DNA of 64,000 nucleotides from Agromyces larvae (lineage in GTDB: Bacteria > Actinomycetota > Actinomycetes > Actinomycetales > Microbacteriaceae): NCBI RefSeq assembly GCF_022811705.1, contig NZ_CP094528.1, positions 3,286,001 through 3,350,000 of the forward strand, in the 5' to 3' direction. Under the pieces are notes generated by a model, which was not told where the DNA came from, did not search any database, and saw only the letters and a list, made by a program, of their open reading frames with translations. Positions within the stretch are counted from its first letter, which is position 1. Each line of letters opens with the position of its first letter. Below, in pieces: positions 24,281 through 32,335 of this stretch. A program made the translations under genes and the position numbers.

Positions 24281-25528
24281 TCAGTGACCAGCGAGGGTGA
24301 GGGTCGCGATGAGGCCGCCGCCGGGGCGCGGGCTGAGCACCAGGTCGCCGCCGTGCGCCGCGGCGACGGCACGCACGATCGACAGGCCGAGCCCGTAGCC
24401 GTCGCGGTCGGCACGTCGTGACGCCTCACCGCGGTGGAACGGCTCGCCGAGTGCGGCGATCTCGGTGTCGCCGAGCTCGCGGCCGGTGTTCTCGATCGTG
24501 AACCCGGGGCGTTCGGCATCGATCCGCACCTGCACGACCCCGCGTTCGTCGTTGTAGCGCACGGCGTTGTCGACCAGGTTGCGCGCGGCGAGCGCGAGCA
24601 GCTGCTCGTCGCCGTCGACGGTGACGCTCGTCGCGGGCGGGTCGAACGACACCTCGACCCCGTGCGCGCCCGCCTCGCCGGCGGCCTCGGCGACCACCGT
24701 CGCGAGCAGCGGACCGAGCTCGACCGGCACCCGTTCGTCGAGGCGCCCCCGCCCGCGTGCGAGCACCAGCAGCGACCCGATGAGCCGTTCGCTGTGCGCG
24801 TTCGCGGCGAGCGCGCGGCGCATCGCGGGTTGCAGCTCCGCGGGCACCCGGCCCTGCTCGAGCGGGATCTCCAGTGCCGCGCGCGTCACGGTGAGCGGCG
24901 TGCGCAGTTCGTGCGACGCGTTCTGGACGAACCGGTCCTGCGCTTCGAACGCGGTGTGCAGCCGGTCGAGCATGTCGTCGATCGTGTCGCCGAGCTCCTT
25001 GATCTCGTCATCGGGCCCGGCGAGGTCGAGCCGGCGGTCGAGGTCGTCGGTCGTGATGCGCCGGGTCAGCTCGGTCACCTCGGCGATGCGGCGCAGCGAG
25101 CGGCGGGCGAGCCAGCCGGCGAGCAGCACGGCGATCACCGCGAACACCACGATCACCACGACGGAGGCGATGAGCAGGCTGCCGAGCACGTCCTGCGACA
25201 GTGCACCCGAGTACTCGTCGAAGGCGGCTTCGAGGGTCTCGCGCGTGATCGCGGCGCCGGGCGGCGGATGGTCCGCATCGCCGAGCGCGGTGCCCGTCAT
25301 CACGAAGCAGTTGGCGGACGTCGCCGGGCCCGAGGCATCCGGCCCTTTCACCTCGGAGCAGATCGTCGTGGTCGATGCCGCCCGGAAGAAGCTCTGCACG
25401 AGCAGGTACTGCACGGCGAGCAGGCCGACGCCGGCGGCGACGAAGATCGCCGCGATCGTCACCGTGAGGCGGGTGCGGAAACTCCATCGGCGGCGCGGGG
25501 GAGCGGGGCTCGGGTCGGTCATCGTCAC
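24281..25528 (-). CDS. Sensor histidine kinase, OmpR-linked
   Basis: Membrane kinase of 415 residues. TM1 lies at about 20-45. The extracytoplasmic loop of about 85 residues has two Cys (TTICSEVKG and SANCFVM) that could form a disulfide. TM2 (about 125-148) leads to a HAMP domain, the HisKA box with NASHELRTPLTV (His206), and HATPase_c with N-box NLVDNAVRYN and G-box GYGLGLSIV. I chose GTG 25528 because it overlaps the regulator stop as GTGA; ATG 25522 is possible. It is paired with the regulator upstream and faces the MacAB-like operon. Confidence 0.93.
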   Translation of the reverse strand: MTMTDPSPAPPRRRWSFRTRLTVTIAAIFVAAGVGLLAVQYLLVQSFFRAASTTTICSEVKGPDASGPATSANCFVMTGTALGDADHPPPGAAITRETLEAAFDEYSGALSQDVLGSLLIASVVVIVVFAVIAVLLAGWLARRSLRRIAEVTELTRRITTDDLDRRLDLAGPDDEIKELGDTIDDMLDRLHTAFEAQDRFVQNASHELRTPLTVTRAALEIPLEQGRVPAELQPAMRRALAANAHSERLIGSLLVLARGRGRLDERVPVELGPLLATVVAEAAGEAGAHGVEVSFDPPATSVTVDGDEQLLALAARNLVDNAVRYNDERGVVQVRIDAERPGFTIENTGRELGDTEIAALGEPFHRGEASRRADRDGYGLGLSIVRAVAAAHGGDLVLSPRPGGGLIATLTLAGH

Positions 25529-26184
25529 TCGATCCGGTAGCCCAGGCCGGGGGAGTTGTCGATCAGCCACGGATGCCCCAGCTTCTTGCGCAGGGTGTGC
25601 ACCGCGAGCCGTACGGTGGCGGCGGTGTGCTCGCCCGGTTCGTCCCACGCGAGGCCGAGCAGCCGCTGCGGGGTGAGGTAGCCGCCGTCGGCGACCAGCA
25701 GCGCTTCGAGCACCGCGAGCTCGCGCCGGGTGAGGCGCACCGGGCGTCCGTCGCGCTCGGCGACCCGGCGCACCGGGTCGAGGCGCACCCCGCTGCGTTC
25801 GAGCACGGTGTCGGCCGAAGCATCCCCTCGCCGTCGGCCCAGAGCGCGGATGCGGGCCAGCAGCTCGACGTACGCGAACGGCTTCGCCAGGTAGTCGTCG
25901 GCGCCGAGGTCGAGTCCGCGCACCCGGTCGCCCACGGTGCCCGCCGCGGTGAGCATCAGGATACGAGCCGGATGCCCCTGAGCCACGAGCGTGCGGCACA
26001 CCGCGTCGCCCGACAGCACGGGGAGATCGCGGTCGAGCAGCACCACATCGAATCCGCCCTCGGACAGGCACTGCAGCGCCGCGGCGCCGTCGTGCGCGAC
26101 GCCGACGCCGAACCCGTCGAGGCGCAGGCCCTCGGCGAGCGTGTCGGCGAGCTCGCGTTCGTCCTCAACGATCAGCACGCGCAT
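25525..26184 (-). CDS. Response regulator, OmpR/PhoB family
   Basis: Regulator of 219 residues. The receiver (1-115) has EDE at 7-9, the phospho-acceptor Asp51 in LLDRDLP, and Lys in YLAKPFAY. The winged-helix effector (about 130-219) includes LTRRELAVLEALL and ends LGYRIE. ATG 26184 follows GGAGGAGCC. It is divergent from the lipoprotein-MacAB operon. An 11-bp-spaced direct repeat in the shared gap fits binding by this family. Confidence 0.93.
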   Translation of the reverse strand: MRVLIVEDERELADTLAEGLRLDGFGVGVAHDGAAALQCLSEGGFDVVLLDRDLPVLSGDAVCRTLVAQGHPARILMLTAAGTVGDRVRGLDLGADDYLAKPFAYVELLARIRALGRRRGDASADTVLERSGVRLDPVRRVAERDGRPVRLTRRELAVLEALLVADGGYLTPQRLLGLAWDEPGEHTAATVRLAVHTLRKKLGHPWLIDNSPGLGYRIE

Positions 26185-26223
26185 GGCTCCTCCGCCCCTC
26201 CACCCCGATTGTGCACCGCAGCC

Positions 26224-26280
26224 CGTTTGCCGCGCGTTTGCCGACGTGCGATGCCGCACCAACGCCCCCGAGCCTAGAAC
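26224..26280 (+). promoter_or_regulatory. Direct repeat and promoter for the efflux operon
   Basis: CGTTTGCCG occurs at 26224-26232 and again at 26235-26243, with start-to-start spacing of 11 bp, one helical turn. This is the pattern bound by OmpR/PhoB-type regulators. A -10-like TAGAAC follows at 26275-26280, putting the repeat around -60 to -40. The lipoprotein ATG follows at 26310 behind GAGGAG. Confidence 0.6.
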
Positions 26281-26309
26281 TGGTCGAAACCGACCACGAG
26301 GAGACCGGC

Positions 26310-27062
26310 ATGTCCCGTTCCATCCACGCCCGATCCGTCGCAGCCCTCGCCGCGACCGCGCTCGCCGCAGGCTGCGTGAGCCTGCTCGCAGCATGCTCGA
26401 CGGCAGCGCCCGAGTCGACCGCGCAGGCGCTCGACGCCACCGCCGAACGCTTCATCGCCTGCCTGCAGGCGGGCGGGCTCGACGCCCGAACCAGCGCGAA
26501 CGGGCGGGTGCTCGTGAAGGTGCCGATCGAGGTCGACGCCGACGGGATCCCCGAACCCGTCGCACCGCCCGAGGGCGAGCCGGGCGGCGAGGTCAGCCTC
26601 GAGGTGATCGACGGCGCCGTCTACCAGGGGGTGGACGACCCCGCCGACTTCGCCGATGACTGGGGCATCGAACCGATCTACGCCGACTGCCTCGCCGAGG
26701 TGCCCGACTTCGAGCAGGCGTCGAGCGATTTCGGGGCGCCCGACGACGACCTCGATCCCGAGGTCGCGGCCGCGCAGACCGAACTGCTGCTCGCGTTCGC
26801 CGAGTGCGCGCGCGAGCAGGGCGTCGCCGACTTCCCCGACCCCGAACAGGGCTCGATGGTCGTGCCCGCCTCGGTCGACGAGGACACGCTGCGGAGCATC
26901 CTCGACGCGTGCAGCAGCGACCTCGCCGACAGCGAGGCGCCGCTCTCGGTGCGGATGGAGGCGATCCCGGATGCCCCGGGCGGCGACCTCGGGCGGGTGT
27001 TCGAGGACTATCCCGAGCTCACCGACCACGGGCTCATGGTCACCGTGGGGGCGAGCCGCTGA
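26310..27062 (+). CDS. Lipoprotein of the MacAB-like operon
   Basis: Exported lipoprotein of 250 residues. The signal peptide ends in LLAAC with the lipidated Cys at 29. The mature chain is acidic and has several Cys, including FIACLQAGG, YADCLAEV, FAECAREQG and LDACSSDL, a pattern common in actinobacterial lipoproteins next to MacAB-like efflux genes. It may be an accessory sensor or substrate-binding partner. Its stop overlaps the adaptor ATG (TGATG), so it is co-translated with the exporter. Confidence 0.82.
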   Translation: MSRSIHARSVAALAATALAAGCVSLLAACSTAAPESTAQALDATAERFIACLQAGGLDARTSANGRVLVKVPIEVDADGIPEPVAPPEGEPGGEVSLEVIDGAVYQGVDDPADFADDWGIEPIYADCLAEVPDFEQASSDFGAPDDDLDPEVAAAQTELLLAFAECAREQGVADFPDPEQGSMVVPASVDEDTLRSILDACSSDLADSEAPLSVRMEAIPDAPGGDLGRVFEDYPELTDHGLMVTVGASR

Positions 27063-28216
27063 TGACGCGTCGGTTCGAGCCGGTGGAATCGGCGTCGCCC
27101 GCGCGGAGGACCCGGCGGCGCGTCGTCGCGCTCGCCGCCACCGCGGTGATCCTCGCCCTCGCGGGCGCCGGCCTGGTCGGCTGGATGCGGGCCGGAACCC
27201 CCGGCGAACCGGGCGAGCCCGGCGGGGCATCCGGCGAAGCATCCGGTGGGCCGGTGACCCGACCCGCCGAGCGCGTGACCCTGACCAGCGGCCTGCTGCT
27301 GACGGGCACCCTGAGCTACGGCGACCCTGTGCCGCTGCAGGGCGCCGGGTCGGGCATGGTGACCGCGCTGCCCGCCGCCGGCGACGTGATCGGCATCGGC
27401 GGCCGTCTCTACGAGGCGAGCGGGGTGCCGGTCGTGCTGTTCCGCGGCGAGCGGCCGTTCTGGCGGCCGCTCGAACTCGGCATGACGAACGGGCCGGACG
27501 TGCGCCAGCTCGAGCAGAACCTCGCCGACCTCGGGTTCACGGCCGGACTCGACCTCGACGTGGACGACACGTTCACCGCGAACACCGCCGTGGCGGTCAA
27601 GGCGTGGCAGGCCGCCCTGGGGGTGGAGCGCACCGGTGCGGTCGCACTGGGCGCGGTCGTGGCGGTGGATGCCCCGTCGGTCCGCGTCGACTCGCTCGTG
27701 AAGACGCTCGGCGAACCCGACGGCGGCGCCGTGCTCGAGGTCACGAAGACCGAGCTGCACGGCTACGCCGACCTCACCGACGCGCAGGAGCGCGAGATCG
27801 CCGCCGGAACCCCGGTGACCCTCACGCTGAAGGACGGCGCCGAGATCGCGGGCAGCGTGGCGGCCGTCGAGCCGTCGGTGCCCGCGACCGACGACAGTTC
27901 GGACGACACCCCCGCGCGAGCCGTCGTCGACCTCGTCGACGATGCCGGCCGAGCCGCGGCGGACGCGGTCGGGCCGTCGAACGTGCGGTTGAAGCTCGGA
28001 GACGAGACCGTCGACGACGCACTGGTCGTGCCCGTCACGGCGCTCGTCGCCGACGGTGACGACGGCTACGCCCTCGACGTGCTGCGCGACGGCGAGGTCG
28101 TGCGGATCCCTGTCGAGATCGGGCTCATCGCCGACGCGCGCGTGCAGATCACCTCGAGCGGCGGCGGGGGAGCCGACCCGCTCGAGGCCGGCGAAGACGT
28201 GGTGGTCGCCTCATGA
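27062..28216 (+). CDS. Membrane-fusion/adaptor subunit with peptidoglycan-binding domain
   Basis: Adaptor-like protein of 384 residues. An N-terminal membrane anchor (about 22-45) and a Gly/Glu/Pro linker precede an HlyD-like barrel. A PG_binding_1 domain follows (about 140-200; VRQLEQNLADLGF, then TAVAVKAWQAALG), then a C-terminal beta-barrel region with VVPVTALV. This PG-binding insertion is typical of Gram-positive MacA-like adaptors. It is coupled to the lipoprotein upstream and overlaps the ATPase by 4 bp. It probably links the permease to the cell wall. Confidence 0.87.
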   Translation: MTRRFEPVESASPARRTRRRVVALAATAVILALAGAGLVGWMRAGTPGEPGEPGGASGEASGGPVTRPAERVTLTSGLLLTGTLSYGDPVPLQGAGSGMVTALPAAGDVIGIGGRLYEASGVPVVLFRGERPFWRPLELGMTNGPDVRQLEQNLADLGFTAGLDLDVDDTFTANTAVAVKAWQAALGVERTGAVALGAVVAVDAPSVRVDSLVKTLGEPDGGAVLEVTKTELHGYADLTDAQEREIAAGTPVTLTLKDGAEIAGSVAAVEPSVPATDDSSDDTPARAVVDLVDDAGRAAADAVGPSNVRLKLGDETVDDALVVPVTALVADGDDGYALDVLRDGEVVRIPVEIGLIADARVQITSSGGGGADPLEAGEDVVVAS

Positions 28217-28902
28217 CCGCCGCCGTGCTCGAGCTGCGATCGGTGAGCAAGACCTATCCGGGGCACCCGCCGGTCAACGCGCTGCAGGATGTCTCGCTGC
28301 AGGTGCACGCGGGCGAGCTCACCGCGGTCGTCGGCGCGTCGGGATCGGGCAAGACCACGATGCTGTCGATCATGGGGACCCTCGACACGCCCACCGCGGG
28401 CGAGGTGGTCGTCGCGGGTGTCGACACCGGTCGGCTCGACGAGGCCGGCCGGGCGGCGTTGCGTGCCGAACGGTTCGGGTTCGTGTTCCAGCAGTTCTTC
28501 CTGCTGCCGGCCGTCGACGCGCTCGACAACGTGGCCACGGGGCTGCTCTACGCGGGCGTCGGGCTCGCCGAGCGACGACGCCGCGCGCGTCGCGCGCTCG
28601 AGCAGGTGGGGCTGGGCCACCGCCTGCACCACCGGCCGGGCGCGCTGTCGGGCGGCGAGCAGCAGCGCGTCGCGATCGCGCGGGCGATGGTCGGATGCCC
28701 CGACGTGCTGTTCGCCGACGAGCCGACGGGTGCGCTCGACTCGGCCACCGGCGCCGGCATCGTCGAACTGCTGCGCGGCGCCGCCGCCGACGGGGCCGCG
28801 GTCGTCGTGATCACCCACGACGAGCAGATCGCCGCCTCGCTCGACCACCGCGTCGGGTTGCGCGACGGGCGCGTGGTGGCCGAGCAGGGGGTGGCATCGT
28901 GA
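28213..28902 (+). CDS. ABC transporter ATP-binding protein, MacB type
   Basis: ATPase of 229 residues. Walker A is GASGSGKTT, the Q-loop lies around FQQFFLLP, the signature is LSGGEQQRVAIARAM, Walker B is VLFADEPTGALD, and the H-loop is ITHDEQ. It belongs to the LolD/MacB group. It starts by ATGA overlap with the adaptor and ends by GTGA overlap with the permease, so stoichiometric coupled translation is likely. Confidence 0.94.
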   Translation: MTAAVLELRSVSKTYPGHPPVNALQDVSLQVHAGELTAVVGASGSGKTTMLSIMGTLDTPTAGEVVVAGVDTGRLDEAGRAALRAERFGFVFQQFFLLPAVDALDNVATGLLYAGVGLAERRRRARRALEQVGLGHRLHHRPGALSGGEQQRVAIARAMVGCPDVLFADEPTGALDSATGAGIVELLRGAAADGAAVVVITHDEQIAASLDHRVGLRDGRVVAEQGVAS

Positions 28903-30140
28903 CCGGGGAGCCGGCGCGCTCGCCGCGGCGCCGTCTCAGCGCCCTCGAGCTGCTGCGCACCGCCGTGGCGGGCCCGCGCTCGCGACCGTTGCGGACCGCG
29001 CTGTCGGCCCTCGGCATCGCGATCGGCATCGCGTCGCTGACGGCGATCACCGGCATCGCGGCATCCGACCGGGCGCAGCTGCTCGCCGAGCTCGACCGGC
29101 AGGGCGCGAACCTGCTCGTCGTGCAGCCGGGCAGCGACCCGCAGGGCGAACCGGTGGAGATCCCGGCCACCGCACCGTCCATGCTCGAACGCGTCGACGG
29201 CGTCGCAGCGGTCGGCGTCGTCGAACGGATCGACGCGGCTGCCGCCGTGTACCGCACCTCGATCGTGCCCGCGGCCCAGACCGGCGGGCTCGGGGTGCGG
29301 GCGGCCGACCTCGGGCTGCTCGACGCGCTCGACGGGGTGCTCGCGGAGGGCGACTGGTTCGACGACGCGAGCGCCTCGCTGCCGACGACCGTGCTCGGCT
29401 CGACCGCGGCGGCCCGGCTCGGCGCCGAGATCGGCCAGCGGGTGTGGATCGGCGGCGAGTGGCACGTCGTGATCGGGGTGCTCGAACCGCTCGGGCTGGC
29501 CGCAGAACTCGACTCGATGGCGTTCATCGGCGCGGAGTGGGCCGACGCCCGCTGGCCCGCCGACGAGGTGGACCCCGCCCGGCTCATCGACCCCGACCAG
29601 ACCTCGCGCATCGAGTCGATCTTCGTGCGCAGCATGCCCGGCACCGTCGAATCCGTGCGGCCGATGCTCGCCCGCACGGCGAACCCGTACTCGCCCCACC
29701 TCGCGGTCTCGAAGCTGTCGGAACTCGTCGGCGCCCGAGCGATCGCCGACGCGACGCTCTCGTCGCTCGCGATCGGGCTCGCCGCGATCGCCCTGCTCGT
29801 CGGCGGCATCGGCATCGCGAACACGATGGTCGTGGCGGCGCTCGAACGGCGCGGTGAGATCGGCCTGCGCCGGGCACTGGGGGCCCGCAGCGGGCAGATC
29901 GCGAGCCAGTTCCTCACCGAGGCGGCGATCCTCGCCCTCATCGGCGGCCTCGCGGGGCTCGGCATCGGAGCGCTCGTCGTCGGCGGCTACGCCGCCGTGA
30001 ACCGCAGCATCGTGGTGCTGCCGATCGAGGTCGTCGTCGGCGGTCCCGTCGCGGCGCTGGTGGTCGGTGTCGTGGCCGGCATCTACCCGGCGCTGCGCTC
30101 GGCGCGGCTCGCGCCGACCGAGGCGCTGCGGTCGGTGTGA
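28899..30140 (+). CDS. MacB-like ABC permease
   Basis: Permease of 413 residues from GTG 28899 (overlapping the ATPase stop). An N-terminal helix carries RTALSALGIAIGIASL, a MacB_PCD periplasmic domain spans about 55-270, and a C-terminal FtsX domain has three helices with GIANTMVVAALERRGEIGLRRALGA split across the loop. The layout matches MacB without its own ATPase. The operon lipoprotein-adaptor-ATPase-permease is probably an exporter of a peptide or macrolide-like compound, controlled by the divergent OmpR-type pair. Confidence 0.92.
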   Translation: MTGEPARSPRRRLSALELLRTAVAGPRSRPLRTALSALGIAIGIASLTAITGIAASDRAQLLAELDRQGANLLVVQPGSDPQGEPVEIPATAPSMLERVDGVAAVGVVERIDAAAAVYRTSIVPAAQTGGLGVRAADLGLLDALDGVLAEGDWFDDASASLPTTVLGSTAAARLGAEIGQRVWIGGEWHVVIGVLEPLGLAAELDSMAFIGAEWADARWPADEVDPARLIDPDQTSRIESIFVRSMPGTVESVRPMLARTANPYSPHLAVSKLSELVGARAIADATLSSLAIGLAAIALLVGGIGIANTMVVAALERRGEIGLRRALGARSGQIASQFLTEAAILALIGGLAGLGIGALVVGGYAAVNRSIVVLPIEVVVGGPVAALVVGVVAGIYPALRSARLAPTEALRSV

Positions 30141-30175
30141 GCGCCCCGGGTTTCCGCCCGACCCCACCCGAGCAC

Positions 30176-30234
30176 GGCACCGTGTTCAGACCGAAGCGCC
30201 TCCGTCGGTGCCGCCGACTGAAACACCGTGCCTG
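30176..30234. repeat. 59-bp palindromic element, copy B
   Basis: Near-identical to copy A at 24194-24251: two substitutions and one extra A. Both copies are in the same orientation. It lies between the convergent permease and retropepsin-like protease genes. The two copies bracket the whole two-component/efflux cassette. Confidence 0.8.
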
Positions 30235-30248
30235 CACTGGGCCGGGAG

Positions 30249-30740
30249 TCAGGCCCGCCCGCGGTTGCGGCGGCGCATGGCCTTCGGGGCGCGTCCGCCG
30301 ACGAACGAGCGCGCCGAGTCGACGAGGAACCCCTGCTTCAGCGCCTCACGCCCGATGAGCATGCGGAACCCCATCTGGTCGCGGTTCGACAGCGTCACCT
30401 CGACCGGTACCGTGCGGCCGAGCAGCACGAGCTCCATCAGCACGACGATGCGGTGCTGCACGTGCCCCGACGAGCTGCGCACGGGGCGCCGGTCGTGCAC
30501 GGGGCACTCGACGACGACCGCGTCGGCGTCGGACTCCTGCCACGGCCGCACGCCGAATCGCACCCAGTCGGCGCCCCGCCGACGGAACACTTTCACGTCG
30601 AACGCGTGGATCGCGGACGTACGTGCGCCGGTGTCGAGTTTCGCCTTGATCCACGGGACGCCGATGGCCGGCAGGCTCACCCATTCGCGCCATCCGGCGA
30701 CGGAGGTGTTCGCATAGGCTGGCTCGGTCATCCCACCCAT
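30249..30740 (-). CDS. Retropepsin-like RimK-associated zinc protease
   Basis: Protein of 163 residues of the ATP-dependent zinc protease (RimB/PF05618) family. The retropepsin-like core AKLDTGARTSA contains the Asp36-Thr-Gly triad; FRMLIGREAL follows and the C-terminus is basic. Family members are found beside RimK-type ligases and are thought to process the tails RimK adds. Start 30740 has GGAGAG 11 nt upstream; ATG 30731 is possible. It is divergent from rimK by only 17 bp. Confidence 0.85.
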   Translation of the reverse strand: MGGMTEPAYANTSVAGWREWVSLPAIGVPWIKAKLDTGARTSAIHAFDVKVFRRRGADWVRFGVRPWQESDADAVVVECPVHDRRPVRSSSGHVQHRIVVLMELVLLGRTVPVEVTLSNRDQMGFRMLIGREALKQGFLVDSARSFVGGRAPKAMRRRNRGRA

Positions 30741-30757
30741 CTTGTCAGGGGCTCTCC

Positions 30758-31948
30758 ATGAAACTCGCGATCCTGTCGCGCGCCCCCCAGGCGTACTCCA
30801 CCCAGCGTCTCCGTGCGGCAGCGCAGCAGCGCGGGCATGACGTGAAGGTGCTCAACACCCTGCGATTCGGCATCGATCTCTCGACCGACGAACCCGACCT
30901 GCAGTACCGCGGCCGCCGGCTCAGCGACTACGACGCGATCATCCCGCGCATCGGCAACTCGATCACGTACTTCGGCACGGCCGTGGTGCGCCAGTTCGAG
31001 CAGATGGACGTCTACACGCCGAACACCGCGAACGGCATCTCGAACGCGCGCGACAAACTGCGCGCGACGCAGATCCTCTCGCGGCACAACATCGGCATGC
31101 CGGCGACGACGTTCGTGCGCAACCGGGCCGACCTGCGTCCGGCGATCGAACGAGTCGGCGGTGCGCCCGTCGTGATCAAGCTGCTCGAGGGCACGCAGGG
31201 CATCGGCGTCATCCTCGCTCCCGAGGTGAAGGTCGCCGAGGCGATCATCGAGACCCTGCATTCGACGAAGCAGAACGTGTTGATCCAGCGCTTCATCGCC
31301 GAGAGCCGGGGTCGTGACATCCGTGCCCTGGTCGTCGGCGATCGCGTGGTCGCCGCGATGCGCCGGGTCGCGAACGGCGACGAGTTCCGCTCGAACGTGC
31401 ACCGCGGCGGCACCGTCGAGCCGGTCGAGCTGACGCCCGAGTACGAGCTGGCGGCGGTGCGGTCGGCGCAGATCATGGGGCTCAAGGTCGCGGGCGTCGA
31501 CATGCTCGAGGGCGACGAGGGGCCGCTCGTGATGGAGGTGAACTCCTCGCCTGGCCTGCAGGGCATCGAGACGGCGACGAAGCTGGATGTCGCGGGCGCG
31601 ATCATCGACTACATCGCCAACCAGGTGGCGTTCCCCGAGATCGACGTGCGTCAGCGGCTCACGGTCTCGACCGGGTACGGTGTCGCCGAACTGCTCGTGC
31701 ACACGAACGCCGACCTCGTCGGCAAGACCCTCGGCGAGTCGGGTCTGTGGGAACGCGACATCACGGTGCTCACGCTGCACCGCGGCGCCAACGTCATCCC
31801 GAATCCGCGCAAGGGCGTGCTGCTCGAGTCGGGCGACCGGCTGCTGTGCTTCGGCAAGCTCGAGGAGATGCGCTCGATGATCCCCGAGCGCCGCCGGCGC
31901 CGCGCGAAGGTCCGTCGTCTGCCGAAGCAGCCCATCCCGGTCGAGTAG
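30758..31948 (+). CDS. rimK: RimK-family ATP-grasp ligase with C-terminal RCK_C-like domain
   Basis: Ligase of 396 residues. An N-terminal RimK domain (1-95) is followed by an ATP-grasp fold (about 100-295) with VVIKLLEGTQGIGVIL, FIAESRGRDIRALVVG and the metal-binding VMEVNSSPGLQGIE. Such enzymes add glutamate to ribosomal protein S6 or make related amide bonds. After residue 305 comes an extra domain of about 80 residues: LLVHTNADLVGKTLGESGLW, then ITVLTLHRGANVIPNPRKG, and LESGDRLLCFGK. This has the look of a TrkA-C/RCK_C regulatory domain, which could bind a nucleotide ligand. A basic tail ends the chain. Confidence 0.88.
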   Translation: MKLAILSRAPQAYSTQRLRAAAQQRGHDVKVLNTLRFGIDLSTDEPDLQYRGRRLSDYDAIIPRIGNSITYFGTAVVRQFEQMDVYTPNTANGISNARDKLRATQILSRHNIGMPATTFVRNRADLRPAIERVGGAPVVIKLLEGTQGIGVILAPEVKVAEAIIETLHSTKQNVLIQRFIAESRGRDIRALVVGDRVVAAMRRVANGDEFRSNVHRGGTVEPVELTPEYELAAVRSAQIMGLKVAGVDMLEGDEGPLVMEVNSSPGLQGIETATKLDVAGAIIDYIANQVAFPEIDVRQRLTVSTGYGVAELLVHTNADLVGKTLGESGLWERDITVLTLHRGANVIPNPRKGVLLESGDRLLCFGKLEEMRSMIPERRRRRAKVRRLPKQPIPVE

Positions 31949-31969
31949 CGCGCGGCGCAGGCGGAAGGG

Positions 31970-32335
31970 TCAGTCGCGCGGGCGCAGCGCGCGGCGCACG
32001 AGGGCGATCGCGTCGGATGCCTCGAGCCCGAGCCGCGCGATCCGTTCGGCATAGGCGGATGCCGCGGCCTGCGCCTGCGCCTCGACCGCATCGTCCGACG
32101 CGTCGCCGGCGACGAACGTGCCGCGCCGGCCCAGCGTCTGCACCACCCCGTCGCGTTCGAGCTCGCGGTACGCCTTGCCCACCGTGTTGACGGCGAGCCC
32201 GAGGTCGGCTGCCAGCGCCCGGACGGTCGGCAACCGCTCCCCGGGTGCGAGTTCACCCGCCCGCACGTCGGCGGCGATGCCCGCTCGCACCTGCTCGGAG
32301 ACCGGGACGGATGAGGACGGGTCGACGGTGATCAC
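31970..32335 (-). CDS. Short GntR regulator, YtrA type (1)
   Basis: DNA-binding protein of 121 residues. The winged helix (about 10-75) has GERLPTVRALAADLGLAVNTVGKAYRELE split by the turn, and only a 40-residue helical tail, as in the YtrA subfamily. GTG 32335 follows GAGGAGA and overlaps the membrane-protein stop as GTGA. It probably represses its own operon through the palindromes at 33236-33268. Confidence 0.9.
   Translation of the reverse strand: MITVDPSSSVPVSEQVRAGIAADVRAGELAPGERLPTVRALAADLGLAVNTVGKAYRELERDGVVQTLGRRGTFVAGDASDDAVEAQAQAAASAYAERIARLGLEASDAIALVRRALRPRD

Noticed and set aside
20206-24519. Long antisense frame across putA (about 1400 codons)
   Set aside because: It mirrors the putA codon pattern, has no family features and would cross the convergent kinase gene.
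24281-30140. Integrated mobile island bounded by att sites
   Set aside because: No integrase, tRNA target or compositional shift is visible; the flanking palindromes are reported as a finding but not called att sites.
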